DNA of 64,000 nt from an uncultured Blautia sp. (GTDB lineage Bacteria; Bacillota; Clostridia; Lachnospirales; Lachnospiraceae), in contig CATXEA010000013.1 of NCBI GenBank assembly GCA_958367245.1, positions 1 to 64,000 of the forward strand. The letters run 5' to 3'. Below the pieces are notes generated by a model. That model was not told where the DNA came from, ran no database searches, and was given only the letters and a program-made list of their open reading frames with translations. The translations under genes and the position numbers were made by a program. Position 1 is the stretch's first letter, and the number at the start of each line of letters is the position of its first letter. Below, piece after piece: positions 34,877-44,547 of the stretch.

Positions 34877-36322
34877 ATGATTAACAGTGAAAATGTTTTA
34901 AATACAACACAACTGGAAGAAATCGTCCAGTCTTTTGTACATAAATTCTGTCAGGAAAAACGCGATATCCATTCTCAGAATGTTACCTGGTATACTGACG
35001 AAGAGCAGACAGCAAAAATCCGCCAAATTGGCATTTCCCGCGATGGCCGCCCTGCTGCTGAAGTAGTAGAAGAAATGATGAAAGAAGTTTACAGATACAG
35101 AGGAGACGGCAATCATCCCCGCTTCTTTGGTTTTGTTCCAGGTCCTGCCTCATCCATCTCATGGCTTGGGGATATTATGACCGCAGCCTACAACATCCAT
35201 GCCGGCGGATGTAAACTGGCCCCAACTGTCAACTGCATCGAGCAGGAGGTCATTCGCTGGCTCTGTTCACAGGTCGGATTTACGGAACATCCGGGCGGCG
35301 TGTTCGTCAGCGGAGGCTCCATGGCAAATATTACTGCTCTTACAGCGGCACGTGACTGTAAGCTGAACGACGAGACCATGCATCTTGGAGTTGCCTATGT
35401 CTCCGATCAGACACACAGCTCCGTCGCAAAGGGATTGCGTATTATCGGAATTCCTCAGAGCAGGATCCGGACAATCCCTACAAACAGCCGCTTCCAAATG
35501 AAAATCAAAGATTTAAAAGAAGCAATCTCTGCAGATAAGGAAGCCGGTCTGATTCCTTTTGCAGTAATAGGAACTGCGGGAACGACAAATACCGGAAGTA
35601 TCGATCCTCTTCCGGAAATAGCTTCCGTCTGCAAAGAACATAATCTCTGGTTCCACATTGACGGAGCCTATGGCGCTTCCGTACTCCTCAGCCCTAAATA
35701 CCGCCATCTTCTGAACGGAACCGAACTTGCCGACAGTATCAGTTGGGACGCTCATAAATGGCTGTTCCAGACCTATGGCTGCGCTATGGTTCTTGTAAAA
35801 GATGTTCGCCATTTGTTCCACAGCTTCCATGTAAATCCTGAGTACCTTCAGGATATTGAAGGCGACAGTGAGCACATCAATCCATGGGATATCGGTATGG
35901 AACTCACACGCCCTGCACGTGGTCTGAAGCTCTGGCTTACTCTCCAGGTTCTCGGCACAGATCTTATCGGAAGCGCAATTGAACACGGTTTTGACCTTGC
36001 CTCCTGGGCTGAAGAAGCCCTTCGTGAACTGGATTACTGGGAAATCGTTTCCCCCGCCCAGCTTGCCATGGTTAATTTCCGCTATACCCCGGATGACCTG
36101 ACAGAAGAAGAGACAAATCTTTTAAACGAAAAGCTTTCTGAACGTATTCTGGGAACCGGGTATGCTGCAGTCTTCACAACTGTATTAAACGGAAAAAAAG
36201 TTCTTCGCATTTGCGCACTCCATCCCGAAACTACACGGGAAGATATGAGGACGACAATCCATATGCTCAATAATTTTGCCCAGCAAATTCATTCAGAGCT
36301 TCTCGAAAAAAACAAACAATAA
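34877..36322 (+). CDS. PLP-dependent aromatic L-amino acid decarboxylase, tryptophan decarboxylase-like
   Basis: 481 residues, group II decarboxylase. PLP Lys in DSISWDAHKWLFQTYGCAM; FGFVPGPASSISWLGDIM, GGVFVSGGSMANITALTAAR and WFHIDGAYGAS are also present. The sequence closely resembles, from memory, the characterised Ruminococcus gnavus tryptophan decarboxylase, matching long stretches around these motifs. Such gut enzymes make tryptamine and often phenethylamine or tyramine. The ATG at 34877 has AGGAGG 10 nt upstream. Single-gene unit with its own promoter and terminator; no transporter is attached, though an APC permease gene lies 1 kb away. Confidence 0.93.
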   Translation: MINSENVLNTTQLEEIVQSFVHKFCQEKRDIHSQNVTWYTDEEQTAKIRQIGISRDGRPAAEVVEEMMKEVYRYRGDGNHPRFFGFVPGPASSISWLGDIMTAAYNIHAGGCKLAPTVNCIEQEVIRWLCSQVGFTEHPGGVFVSGGSMANITALTAARDCKLNDETMHLGVAYVSDQTHSSVAKGLRIIGIPQSRIRTIPTNSRFQMKIKDLKEAISADKEAGLIPFAVIGTAGTTNTGSIDPLPEIASVCKEHNLWFHIDGAYGASVLLSPKYRHLLNGTELADSISWDAHKWLFQTYGCAMVLVKDVRHLFHSFHVNPEYLQDIEGDSEHINPWDIGMELTRPARGLKLWLTLQVLGTDLIGSAIEHGFDLASWAEEALRELDYWEIVSPAQLAMVNFRYTPDDLTEEETNLLNEKLSERILGTGYAAVFTTVLNGKKVLRICALHPETTREDMRTTIHMLNNFAQQIHSELLEKNKQ

Positions 36323-36324
36323 AA

Positions 36325-36361
36325 AGAATCCCGGACAGATTCCCCTCTGTTTCGGGATTCT
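36325..36361. terminator. Bidirectional terminator between decarboxylase and GntR genes
   Basis: AGAATCCCG pairs with CGGGATTCT, with extra inner ACAG/CTGT pairing; A and T runs flank it on both sides, between two convergent genes. Confidence 0.85.
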
Positions 36362-36370
36362 CTTTTACTA

Positions 36371-37087
36371 TTATGCTTTAAACGGTTTACTTGCTTTTTG
36401 CATCCAGACCGTAATATCCCTGTCTATTTCAGAAATTCTCCGAAGAGCTGCTTCTGCGTCTTCTGTCCGTCCTTCTCTGACAGCCTCATACAAATGACGA
36501 TGATAGGGCACTGTGGAAAGCCACATGGTTTCCTCTCCGTCCAGAGTTCTCCAGTAACCGCGCAGTTCTTCAAAAATTTTTCTTATCAGTTGTACCAGAG
36601 TTTTATTTCCCGAAAAACTCCACAGGGTTTTGTGAAACATTCCGTCTATCTCCGGACTGTAAATCCCCTCCTGCGCGTTTTTTTCCAGTATCAGAAGTTT
36701 TTCTTCCAGTTTCCCCTGTTCTTCTGCACTTAATTTTCCGCAAAGCCCTTTTACCAACGCAATTTCCAGTATATCCTTCACTTCCAGCAGCTCTGTATAA
36801 TTCATTCCCCATGTTTTAACATAAAACGAATTCTGATTCGGACCGGTTTTTACAAAACTTCCGCTTCCCTGACGTATTTCTACCAGCCCGCCGCCTTCCA
36901 GCACTCTCAAAGCTTCCCGCACAGAATTACGGCTCGTGTTGAAATGCGCCGCCATCTCGCGCTCCGGAGGGAGCTTGTCTCCATCCTGCAGTTGATTTTC
37001 TTCAATATATTTGATAATTGCATCTGCAATCTTGGCATGCAGTAAATCTTTTCTTATCGGTCTCATCACTATCGACTGTTCCTTCAT
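36371..37087 (-). CDS. GntR-family regulator, FadR/FCD subfamily
   Basis: 238 residues. Winged helix LPPEREMAAHFNTSRNSVREALR, then an all-helical FCD ligand domain with its metal-site His residues (FHKTLWSF, PYHRHLYEAVREG). FadR-type proteins bind TGGT-N3-ACCA boxes and respond to organic or amino acids. It lies at the 3' end of the 2-oxoacid oxidoreductase operon, and matching boxes occur upstream of that operon, so it is the likely regulator. Confidence 0.9.
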   Translation of the reverse strand: MKEQSIVMRPIRKDLLHAKIADAIIKYIEENQLQDGDKLPPEREMAAHFNTSRNSVREALRVLEGGGLVEIRQGSGSFVKTGPNQNSFYVKTWGMNYTELLEVKDILEIALVKGLCGKLSAEEQGKLEEKLLILEKNAQEGIYSPEIDGMFHKTLWSFSGNKTLVQLIRKIFEELRGYWRTLDGEETMWLSTVPYHRHLYEAVREGRTEDAEAALRRISEIDRDITVWMQKASKPFKA

Positions 37088-37164
37088 ACGGCATCCCTTC
37101 CAATCATTCTATTTTTGTCAGTATATCATATTTTCTCTTTCTCAAAAAGCCCTGTTATAAAGAA

Positions 37165-37199
37165 AAGAGGCATCACACTCCAACAATGCAATGCCCCTT
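37165..37199 (-). terminator. Terminator after the APC permease
   Basis: On the minus strand AAGGGGCAT pairs with ATGCCTCTT (one wobble), followed by TTCTTTAT. It separates the operon from the GntR gene. Confidence 0.65.
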
Positions 37200-37236
37200 C
37201 TCCACTTACTCATCCCATCAATACTTCAAAATTTCT

Positions 37237-38601
37237 TTATCCCACTTCAGGCGGATCATCGGTCAGCCATTCCGGGTCATAAGTGGACAGGACAACATCC
37301 AGATCCACATTCTGATTCTTTTTCAGATAGTTCTTTCGCATATAATAGTATACAATTCCACCGCCATAGAAAATAATGATTCCAATTACGATCGGCAGTG
37401 TTAAATCTGTAAATAATGTATAGCTGAAGAACATTGTCACACTGCAGTGAACAATTACAACTACCCACATTGCCGGAAGAGGAACACGGAACCAGGCTTT
37501 TGCAAACCTGTTCGGTAATTTCTTAGGAGCAATCAGTGCAGGGAAAGTTCCCAAAAGACCAATCAGCATACCCGGAGCATTCATAATTGCAAATACCTGT
37601 TTCAGAGGAACATTCAGAGCAATCGGAACAACACCGATAATACCCATAATGATAATAATACGATATGGAATACCATGACGGTTTAATGGTTTTAAAAATC
37701 CCGGAAGCAGCCCATCGTCTACTGCTGCCCAGATAACACGGCTGTAGTTAATCGTCATAGCCAGAAGTGTAGTCAAAAGACCAAACAGCGCGCCGCATAC
37801 AACGAATACACTGAACGCAAATCCCGGCATAAATGTTTTTGCCGCTGTAGATAACGGCTGGTCAATCATATCCTTCCATGGAACAACGCCTACAGAAACA
37901 AGCGCAACCAGTGAATAAAGAGCTGTACATCCCAATGTAGCTTTTGCGATAGAAGCAGGCACTACTTTTCTTGCATTTTCAATCTCTCCTGCCATGTTAA
38001 CCAGACCAATCGCACCATAGGCAGCCGTACGCACATAGCTGACAGCCGTAAAAATTCCGGTCCATCCGGTTACTGTGATCAGATCCCTGAATGTAAAATA
38101 CTCCATTTTCGGCAATCCAAGGAATATGTATAAGCCCAATGTCACCAATATCATAACAACCATAAGGCTTTGTACCTTTGCTGATGTATTGATATTGAAA
38201 AGACAGGCAATTGTAATCAATATAACAACAATAATACCTGCGGAACGCTGGGTCAGGAATGGAAAAATAACCGGCAGATACTGACCTGTAGAAATACCAA
38301 GCACACTGATATTCAGTGTCTCAAATATCATGTTCCATACCAGCATAAATCCCAGTACAGGTTTCGTAAATCTTGAAACATAAAGATACTGTCCGCCCTT
38401 TGCAGGGATTGCAGATGAAATACTCATATATGGCAGGCAGAGGATCATTGCACATAAACCGGCAAATAAATACGTAATCGGTGTTCCAGGTCCGGCAACG
38501 CCGATCGCAACACCTGTCATACTGAAAATACCCGCACCAATAATCTCACCGACGCCCATCAGGGTCGCGTCCATTGACGACATTTTTTTCCTTTTTTCCA
38601 T
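37237..38601 (-). CDS. APC-family amino acid permease
   Basis: 454 residues, 12 hydrophobic segments. The first helix carries GVGEIIGAGIFSMTG, the substrate-binding glycine motif of APC carriers, followed by IPAKGGQYLYVSR. It brings an amino acid into the cell. It is the last gene of the deaminase/oxidoreductase operon, so its substrate is probably the amino acid degraded there (branched-chain or aromatic), by inference. I prefer the ATG at 38601, with AGGAAG 5 nt upstream, over a GTG two codons earlier. Confidence 0.9.
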   Translation of the reverse strand: MEKRKKMSSMDATLMGVGEIIGAGIFSMTGVAIGVAGPGTPITYLFAGLCAMILCLPYMSISSAIPAKGGQYLYVSRFTKPVLGFMLVWNMIFETLNISVLGISTGQYLPVIFPFLTQRSAGIIVVILITIACLFNINTSAKVQSLMVVMILVTLGLYIFLGLPKMEYFTFRDLITVTGWTGIFTAVSYVRTAAYGAIGLVNMAGEIENARKVVPASIAKATLGCTALYSLVALVSVGVVPWKDMIDQPLSTAAKTFMPGFAFSVFVVCGALFGLLTTLLAMTINYSRVIWAAVDDGLLPGFLKPLNRHGIPYRIIIIMGIIGVVPIALNVPLKQVFAIMNAPGMLIGLLGTFPALIAPKKLPNRFAKAWFRVPLPAMWVVVIVHCSVTMFFSYTLFTDLTLPIVIGIIIFYGGGIVYYYMRKNYLKKNQNVDLDVVLSTYDPEWLTDDPPEVG

Positions 38602-38697
38602 ACGCACTTCCTATTCCGGCCACTCACCAGTTTCCTGATGAGCGACCGCCTTTCTTATAAAATCTTATATTGGCAACAAAAGGTATTTTTATACAAA

Positions 38698-39828
38698 TTA
38701 ATTATTTGCCTTAAAAATTGTCCATGCGGCTTCTCTTTCCGTAACTGCATTCTTTTGTGCATAATCAAATGTCTTATCTACACCTCTGCGGATCACGTCG
38801 CTCAGACGTTCCATAACCGCTTCCGGAGTTGCTTCGCATTTTGCATTCTGAATGGATGTAAAGTAACAGATAGAACCCTGATTTGCAATAAAGTCAGGTA
38901 CAATATGAACACCCATTTCGTGAAGAATCACATCCGCTTCTTCCGTAGTAGGAATATTTGCGCCTTCTACGATCAGAGAAGCTTTCACTGTACGCGCTGT
39001 GTCTTTGTTGATAATATCCTCTACAGCCGCAGGAATTACAATATCAACATCCAGACCAAGCCATTCATCGCGATTTCTTACTTCACATGGCTTCTTCATT
39101 TTGGAAACGTCCACTTCACCTAACAGGTTACGCGCATCCAGCAGATCCTGAATGTCCAGCCCGTCTTCATTGTAGTACATTCCATTGATATCGGAAATAG
39201 CTACAACCTTATATCCCATTCTCTGAAGATAACGGGCACAGCTTCCGCCTACGCTTCCAAATCCCTGAATCGATACTTTTGCGCCCTGCGCTCCATTTAT
39301 TTTCTTCCATGCCTGGTCTGCTGCCTGCGCAACGCCAAATCCCGTAACCAGACGGTCCATGCTTAAACCGTCAACTGTTTCTTTTGCCAGCTTTGCAAGG
39401 TCCTCATTTGCTTTTTTCGCCCGTTCCGGATTATCACGGACTGACTTCGCAAGTCGGTCTTCGATTCCCAGCTCTTTCTTAATGGCACGAATGTCATCCG
39501 GATTTGTTCCGAGGTCTGCGCCAATGGTAACACCTTCACGGGTATATGGACGCATAGCTTCCAGGAATCTTCGAAGAACATCAAGATGGTCTTCTTTGTG
39601 GCAATCATATACGATGCCGGCTTTGGAACCGCCGGATACAGCCTCGGCAGCTACATATTTATATGTCATAACCTGCGCCAGTCTCTCTACCTCTGTACGA
39701 TTTACAGTCGGGCTCATTCTCAGTCCGCCTGCTGATTTTTCATCTGCAATACTGTCTACAACCAGCCATCCTCTTGCATCGCTCTTTCTGTCTGACCATT
39801 CAATCACTAAATACGGATCTCTCTTCAT
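38698..39828 (-). CDS. Glu/Leu/Phe/Val dehydrogenase-family amino acid dehydrogenase
   Basis: 376 residues. The catalytic Lys lies in AVSGGSKAGIVYD and the NAD fold in VSIQGFGSVGGSCARYL. It deaminates an amino acid to the 2-oxoacid with NAD(P). It is shorter than typical glutamate dehydrogenases (about 420-450) and nearer to Leu/Val/Phe dehydrogenases (about 360-380). Set between the acyl-CoA synthetase gene and the permease gene, it supplies the 2-oxoacid for the ferredoxin oxidoreductase. Specificity (Leu, Val, Phe or Glu) is open. Confidence 0.88.
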   Translation of the reverse strand: MKRDPYLVIEWSDRKSDARGWLVVDSIADEKSAGGLRMSPTVNRTEVERLAQVMTYKYVAAEAVSGGSKAGIVYDCHKEDHLDVLRRFLEAMRPYTREGVTIGADLGTNPDDIRAIKKELGIEDRLAKSVRDNPERAKKANEDLAKLAKETVDGLSMDRLVTGFGVAQAADQAWKKINGAQGAKVSIQGFGSVGGSCARYLQRMGYKVVAISDINGMYYNEDGLDIQDLLDARNLLGEVDVSKMKKPCEVRNRDEWLGLDVDIVIPAAVEDIINKDTARTVKASLIVEGANIPTTEEADVILHEMGVHIVPDFIANQGSICYFTSIQNAKCEATPEAVMERLSDVIRRGVDKTFDYAQKNAVTEREAAWTIFKANN

Positions 39829-39841
39829 ACCATTTTCCTCC

Positions 39842-41929
39842 TTATCCTTTTACTATCAGTGCATCTACTGCACAGACACCGTTCTCATATACAAATACCG
39901 GATTCATATCCAGTTCACTGATGACATCCTTCTGTTCTACGGCAAGATTTCCAAGACTTACCAGCATCTTCGCCAATGCATCTACATCTAATGGTCTGGA
40001 ACCTCTGTATCCTCCAAGCAGAGGGTATGTTTTCAGTGACTTAATCATCTCTGTCGCCTCATCGTATCCAAAAGGCGCAGGATATAAAGCGCTGTCTTTA
40101 AATAATTCAACAGATACTCCTCCAAAACCAACTAATACCATTGGTCCGAACTGGGCGTCTCTGTGAATACCCAAAATCATTTCAGTTCCCTTTTGAAGCA
40201 TCTGGGCTGCCAGAACGCCTCCAATTCTTGCATCCGGCACGTTCTTTTTCGCATTTGCAAGAATTTCATGGAAGGCTGTTACCGCTTCTTCTTCCGTCTG
40301 AATGTTCAACCTTACTCCTCCGATATCCGTTTTGTGAGGAATGTCCGGCGAATCAATCTTTAACACTACAGGGAATCCGATTTCTTTTAATGCCAGTTTT
40401 AATTCTTCTTCGTTTGCCGCAACCTTCTCTTTCGGAACCGGAATACCGTATTTTATCAGCATTTCTTTGCTGTCATGTTCTGAAAGAATTTCTCTTTCCC
40501 CTTTTCCGCCCTGTTCCGGCACTGCGTCCTCCAGAGTTCTGAAAGACGGATCATACTGACAAAACTCCACATAACGGCGAATCGCCGCCAGTCCGTATTT
40601 CGGATTTTCCAGCATCGCAATATGATTGGACGCATAATACTCACGCAATTCTTCGTCACGCTTTCTGGAAAAACCGGACAGGATTACAATTGGTTTTGTT
40701 CCTGTTTTGTTAATCCCAATCAGCCTGTCTGCCAGACCAAAGTCAATTACTCTGTCCTGAGCCGCTACTTTTTCCGGAGGATTATGTCCCATGGCAATCA
40801 AACCGATTCCGTCTTCCTTCATCAGCGCCCCTACAGCAGCCTCATAATTATCATGGTCGCGAACCAGCGCAGACGTCATATCAAGAGGATTGTTAATGGA
40901 AGCAAACCCCGGTAGCCTGCTGCGGATCACTTCTATTGTTTCCGGAGAATAATCCCCCAGCTCCAGCCCCTGTCTGAAACAGGAATCTGCCGAAATAGCC
41001 GCTTCTCCGCCTGATACATTACAAATTGCAATCTGACCGGAAGAAACCTTTTTATCAAGAATACTGAACATCAGGCATGTTTCCATCAAATCTTCCATGT
41101 CATCCACACGGATTACCCCGTATTTTTTAAACAACGCATCAAAGGTAGCGTCTGAGCCTGCCAGACTTCCCGTATGTGCAGTAGTAGTCTGCTGCGCCTT
41201 TGCGGAAAGACCAACTTTTAAGGCAACAATCGGTTTTCTTTTCTTTGCAGCCTTTGCCAGTATCCGGACAAATTGCTTTGGTTTTTTTACTCCCTCCAGA
41301 TATACTGCCACAACTTTCGTTTCATCGTTATCCACCAGATATTCCAGATAATCTTCTACTCCGACAACTGCATTATTCCCACTGGAAATCAGATAAGAAA
41401 AATGCAGATAAGGAATGGTGGCAAGCATGGAACAAATCTGTCCGCTCTGGGAAATAAGACCAATGTTTCCTTTTTTCTTCCTCTCTTCCATTCGAAGGCC
41501 AAAAGCAAATACGCCTTTTTCATTATTGATAAATCCGCCGCAGTTTGGTCCGCAGATCGGCATATCAAATTCTGCTGCTATTTCAGCCAGTTCTCTTTGT
41601 GCGATTTTTCCTTCTTCACCAGCTTCGCTGTAACCGCTTGCAAATACAACCGCGCCTTTTGCCCCGATATCTCCTGCTTCCCGAAGAAGTCCATTTACTG
41701 TATTCATCGGCGTACACAAAATCACAAGGTCAACAGGTTTCCCTATATCTGTCAATGTTTTATAACATTTATGTCCAAATACCTCTTCTCTCTTTGGATG
41801 AACCAGATATACCTCTTCTCCCAGATCACCTTTCAGTATATTGTCGGTTGTGTATCGTCCAAAGCCGGATTTTTCACTGGCTCCTACAATCGCCACACTT
41901 TTCGGACATAACATGTCTTTTACATTCAT
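39842..41929 (-). CDS. ADP-forming acyl-CoA synthetase, fused alpha-beta
   Basis: 695 residues. The CoA-binding domain starts with SVAIVGASEKSGFGRYTTD; SQSGQICSML marks the succinyl-CoA-synthetase-like domain; the phospho-His lies in TTAHTGSLAGSDATFD (about residue 250). The C-terminal 220 residues are an ATP-grasp beta domain (FPVVLKIDSPDIPHKTDIGG, ELDMNPVFV). It converts acyl-CoA, ADP and phosphate to acid, CoA and ATP. It follows the oxidoreductase genes, so it probably recovers ATP from the acyl-CoA they make. Confidence 0.9.
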   Translation of the reverse strand: MNVKDMLCPKSVAIVGASEKSGFGRYTTDNILKGDLGEEVYLVHPKREEVFGHKCYKTLTDIGKPVDLVILCTPMNTVNGLLREAGDIGAKGAVVFASGYSEAGEEGKIAQRELAEIAAEFDMPICGPNCGGFINNEKGVFAFGLRMEERKKKGNIGLISQSGQICSMLATIPYLHFSYLISSGNNAVVGVEDYLEYLVDNDETKVVAVYLEGVKKPKQFVRILAKAAKKRKPIVALKVGLSAKAQQTTTAHTGSLAGSDATFDALFKKYGVIRVDDMEDLMETCLMFSILDKKVSSGQIAICNVSGGEAAISADSCFRQGLELGDYSPETIEVIRSRLPGFASINNPLDMTSALVRDHDNYEAAVGALMKEDGIGLIAMGHNPPEKVAAQDRVIDFGLADRLIGINKTGTKPIVILSGFSRKRDEELREYYASNHIAMLENPKYGLAAIRRYVEFCQYDPSFRTLEDAVPEQGGKGEREILSEHDSKEMLIKYGIPVPKEKVAANEEELKLALKEIGFPVVLKIDSPDIPHKTDIGGVRLNIQTEEEAVTAFHEILANAKKNVPDARIGGVLAAQMLQKGTEMILGIHRDAQFGPMVLVGFGGVSVELFKDSALYPAPFGYDEATEMIKSLKTYPLLGGYRGSRPLDVDALAKMLVSLGNLAVEQKDVISELDMNPVFVYENGVCAVDALIVKG

Positions 41930-41940
41930 ATGTCACCTCT

Positions 41941-42474
41941 TTAGACTTTCTGGCTGAGGCCCACCTGAAGAGCTTTCTTGTTAAACTCTACCATCTTTTC
42001 TCCCTTAGGTGCAAAATATTCTTCCAGAGCAACTTCTGCCGCTTCAGTGGAAACCATCGGCACATGGGATAAAATCACTCCTACCATTACCACATTCGCA
42101 GCGCGGACATTTCCCAGCTCCGCTGCAATTTCTGTTACCGGAGCATATACCACATGGATATCATCTCTCGTATTTTCTTTGTGAATCAGGGAACTGTTTA
42201 CAAACAAATATCCGCCGGGTTTCAGTTTATCATAAAATTTCACATAAGAAGGTTCATTAAATACGACCAGCACATCCGGTTCATCTATATAAGGACTTCC
42301 TATTTCTTCATCTGCAATTTTCACGGAACAGTTTGCCGTACCGCCCCTCATTGTTCCTCCATAAGATGGAAGCCAGCAAGTCTGTTTATCCGCTCTCAGT
42401 GCTGCATTTGCCAGTATCACGCCTGCAGCCAGGACACCCTGTCCACCAAATCCAGCGATTAAAATCTCTTTCAT
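41941..42474 (-). CDS. 2-oxoacid:ferredoxin oxidoreductase, gamma subunit
   Basis: 177 residues. The family start EILIAGFGGQGVLAAGVILA is present, with SYGGTMRGGTANCSVKIAD and DVLVVFNEPSYVKF. This subunit completes the catalytic dimer in KOR/VOR-type enzymes. Its ATG overlaps the beta-subunit stop by 4 bases, showing coupled translation. The ADP-forming synthetase follows after 11 bp. Confidence 0.92.
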   Translation of the reverse strand: MKEILIAGFGGQGVLAAGVILANAALRADKQTCWLPSYGGTMRGGTANCSVKIADEEIGSPYIDEPDVLVVFNEPSYVKFYDKLKPGGYLFVNSSLIHKENTRDDIHVVYAPVTEIAAELGNVRAANVVMVGVILSHVPMVSTEAAEVALEEYFAPKGEKMVEFNKKALQVGLSQKV

Positions 42475-43244
42475 GAACGAACATCCTCCTTCTTAACCAT
42501 CTCTCCATCTACCATTACATTATCAGCCATCACTCCAAGAGGATAATATTTAACAGTTTCTTCTGCAATGTGTTTCATAGAGGCAACAGGACTCAAGTGC
42601 CAGTTTGTGGGACATGGGGATAAAATTTCCACCATGGCAAAGCCATCTCCGTTTAACTGCTTTTCGAGGGCTTCTCTGATATATTTTTTTGTTTTATTAA
42701 TTTCTGCAATATTATGAACAGAACCACGGGCAATATAGGCAACCGGTAAAACTGCCAGCATTTCAGAAAGCTTAATCGGCATACCTGCCAGAGACGTATC
42801 TTTGCCAAAGGGTGAGGTTGCAGTTTTCTGATTCGGCAGTGTAGTCGGCGCCATCTGCCCTCCTGTCATACCGTATACTCCATTATTAACAAAAATCGTC
42901 GTTATTTTTTCATTTCTTGCAGCCGCATGGATGATTTCCGCTGTACCGATTGAGGAAATATCTCCATCCCCCTGATAGGTGAGAACTACATTTTCCGGTC
43001 TGAGACGCTTAATTCCTGTTGCAACTGCAGGAGAACGTCCGTGAGGTCCCAAAATTTTATCTACCTGAAAATAGGTACTCATAATACAGGAGCAGCCTAC
43101 TGCCAATGCGATGATTGTTTTTTTCTCTACTTCCATTTCTTCCAGAGTTTCTGCAAGAATGCGATTGATAATGCCGTGACCGCAGCCAGCGCAGAAACCG
43201 GAGGTTGGATTTAATATTCCAGGCGCTTTAAATGTTTTACTCAT
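42471..43244 (-). CDS. 2-oxoacid:ferredoxin oxidoreductase, beta subunit (TPP-binding)
   Basis: 257 residues. TSGFCAGCGHGIINR at the start, and the TPP/Mg motif GDGDISSIGTAEIIHAAARN followed by IFVNNGVYGMTGGQ. It holds thiamine diphosphate for oxidative decarboxylation. Length and order (delta-alpha-beta-gamma) match the four-subunit 2-oxoglutarate/2-oxoisovalerate/aryl-pyruvate class, not the large pyruvate enzyme. Confidence 0.93.
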   Translation of the reverse strand: MSKTFKAPGILNPTSGFCAGCGHGIINRILAETLEEMEVEKKTIIALAVGCSCIMSTYFQVDKILGPHGRSPAVATGIKRLRPENVVLTYQGDGDISSIGTAEIIHAAARNEKITTIFVNNGVYGMTGGQMAPTTLPNQKTATSPFGKDTSLAGMPIKLSEMLAVLPVAYIARGSVHNIAEINKTKKYIREALEKQLNGDGFAMVEILSPCPTNWHLSPVASMKHIAEETVKYYPLGVMADNVMVDGEMVKKEDVRS

Positions 43245-44306
43245 CTAAAATACCTCCTTTTCTTTCCCGTCTAAGATGTTCTGAACCATTTCAAGAATTT
43301 TCTGCTCTTTCGGCGGCGTCATTCCTGTCGGCATCAGATAAACAGGTTTCTCTCCATGTACGGCTAAGGCAACATCTTCTACCATCTGTCCGATTGCGCT
43401 CATTTCTACGGACAGGAAGGCTTTTGCAGTTTTACGAACTTCTTTGAAAACCTCCATTGGGAACGGCCATAAGGAAATCGGTCTTAACAACCCTATTTTA
43501 ATCCCTTTTTCCCTTCCCATTCTGACTGCACGTTTACAGATTCTGGCGGAAATTCCGTATGCTACCAAAACAACGTCTGCGTCGTCTACCTGATATTTTT
43601 CATAACGCTGTTCATTCTCTCGCATCTTTCTGTATTTTTCCTGAATAAAAGTATCATACTGAGGTCCGTCATATGCGGCGGTGCGGTAATATCTGGCTTT
43701 TCCTTCTCCCATGCCTTTCAATGCCCACGGCTTTTCCGGATCTACCGGCTGCATTTCCGGAAGTTCAACTCCTTCCATCATTTGTCCAAGCGCGCCGTCT
43801 GTGAGGAGAATAACAGGTGTAAGATATTCTTCTGCTTTATCAAATGCCAGCGCAATCAAATCAACACTCTCCTGAATCGTGTGAGGTGCAAATACAGGGA
43901 GCTGATAATCTCCATGACCACCGCCCTTGGTAGCCTGAAAATAATCTCCCTGTCCCGGAGAAATAAGTCCTAAACCGCTTCCGTAACGACAGACATCTAC
44001 AATAACTGCCGGAAGGTTCTGGGATGCAATGTAGGAAATGCCTTCCTGTTTCAGTGAAAAGCCCGGACCGGAAGATGCTGTGATAACTCTGTATCCGGTG
44101 CTTGCAGCTCCAAACAGCATTGAAATTGCAGAAACCTCGCTTTCTGCCTGAATATAACTTCCGCCTACCTGTGGCATTCTCCCTGAAAGATATTCCATAA
44201 TTTCTGTCTGAGGGGTAATCGGGTAACCGCAGTACAGACGACATCCAACACGAACAGCCGCTTCTGCCAAAGCTTCATTACCCTTCATTAAAATTTTCTT
44301 TCCCAA
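43245..44306 (-). CDS. 2-oxoacid:ferredoxin oxidoreductase, alpha subunit
   Basis: About 353 residues. RLYCGYPITPQTEIMEYLS and SEVSAISMLFGAASTGYRVIT at the start, SSGPGFSLKQEGISYIAS in the pyrimidine-binding domain, and a C-terminal KGIKIGLLRPISLWPFP domain. It binds the 2-oxoacid with the beta subunit. Start: a TTG at 44306, 8 nt after AAGGAGG, fits better than the GTG at 44315, which touches the ribosome site. Directly after the ferredoxin subunit gene. Confidence 0.92.
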   Translation of the reverse strand: MGKKILMKGNEALAEAAVRVGCRLYCGYPITPQTEIMEYLSGRMPQVGGSYIQAESEVSAISMLFGAASTGYRVITASSGPGFSLKQEGISYIASQNLPAVIVDVCRYGSGLGLISPGQGDYFQATKGGGHGDYQLPVFAPHTIQESVDLIALAFDKAEEYLTPVILLTDGALGQMMEGVELPEMQPVDPEKPWALKGMGEGKARYYRTAAYDGPQYDTFIQEKYRKMRENEQRYEKYQVDDADVVLVAYGISARICKRAVRMGREKGIKIGLLRPISLWPFPMEVFKEVRKTAKAFLSVEMSAIGQMVEDVALAVHGEKPVYLMPTGMTPPKEQKILEMVQNILDGKEKEVF

Positions 44307-44321
44307 ATCCAGCACCTCCTT

Positions 44322-44516
44322 TTAATTGATCTCGAATACAATGTCCGGACATATGGTATAGCACATACCGCATCCAACACATTTCTCTTCATCTACCTGA
44401 ACATAGACAATTCCCTGAGCATTCATTTTTTCTGAAAAAGAAAGGGCTCCTTTTTTACACGTTTCCACACAATACCCGCAGCCCTTACAGCGTTCCTCAT
44501 GTATTACAATTGCCAT
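44322..44516 (-). CDS. 2-oxoacid:ferredoxin oxidoreductase, delta (2x[4Fe-4S]) subunit
   Basis: 64 residues with two CxxCxxCxxxC clusters: CKGCGYCVETC and CVGCGMCYTIC. It passes electrons from the TPP centre to ferredoxin. First gene of the catabolic operon, behind a strong promoter. Start at 44516, with AAGGAGG 6 nt upstream; an ATG at 44522 overlaps the ribosome site. Confidence 0.93.
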   Translation of the reverse strand: MAIVIHEERCKGCGYCVETCKKGALSFSEKMNAQGIVYVQVDEEKCVGCGMCYTICPDIVFEIN

Positions 44517-44547
44517 TTCCATCCTCCTTCTCTGAATTTGCCTGTTT

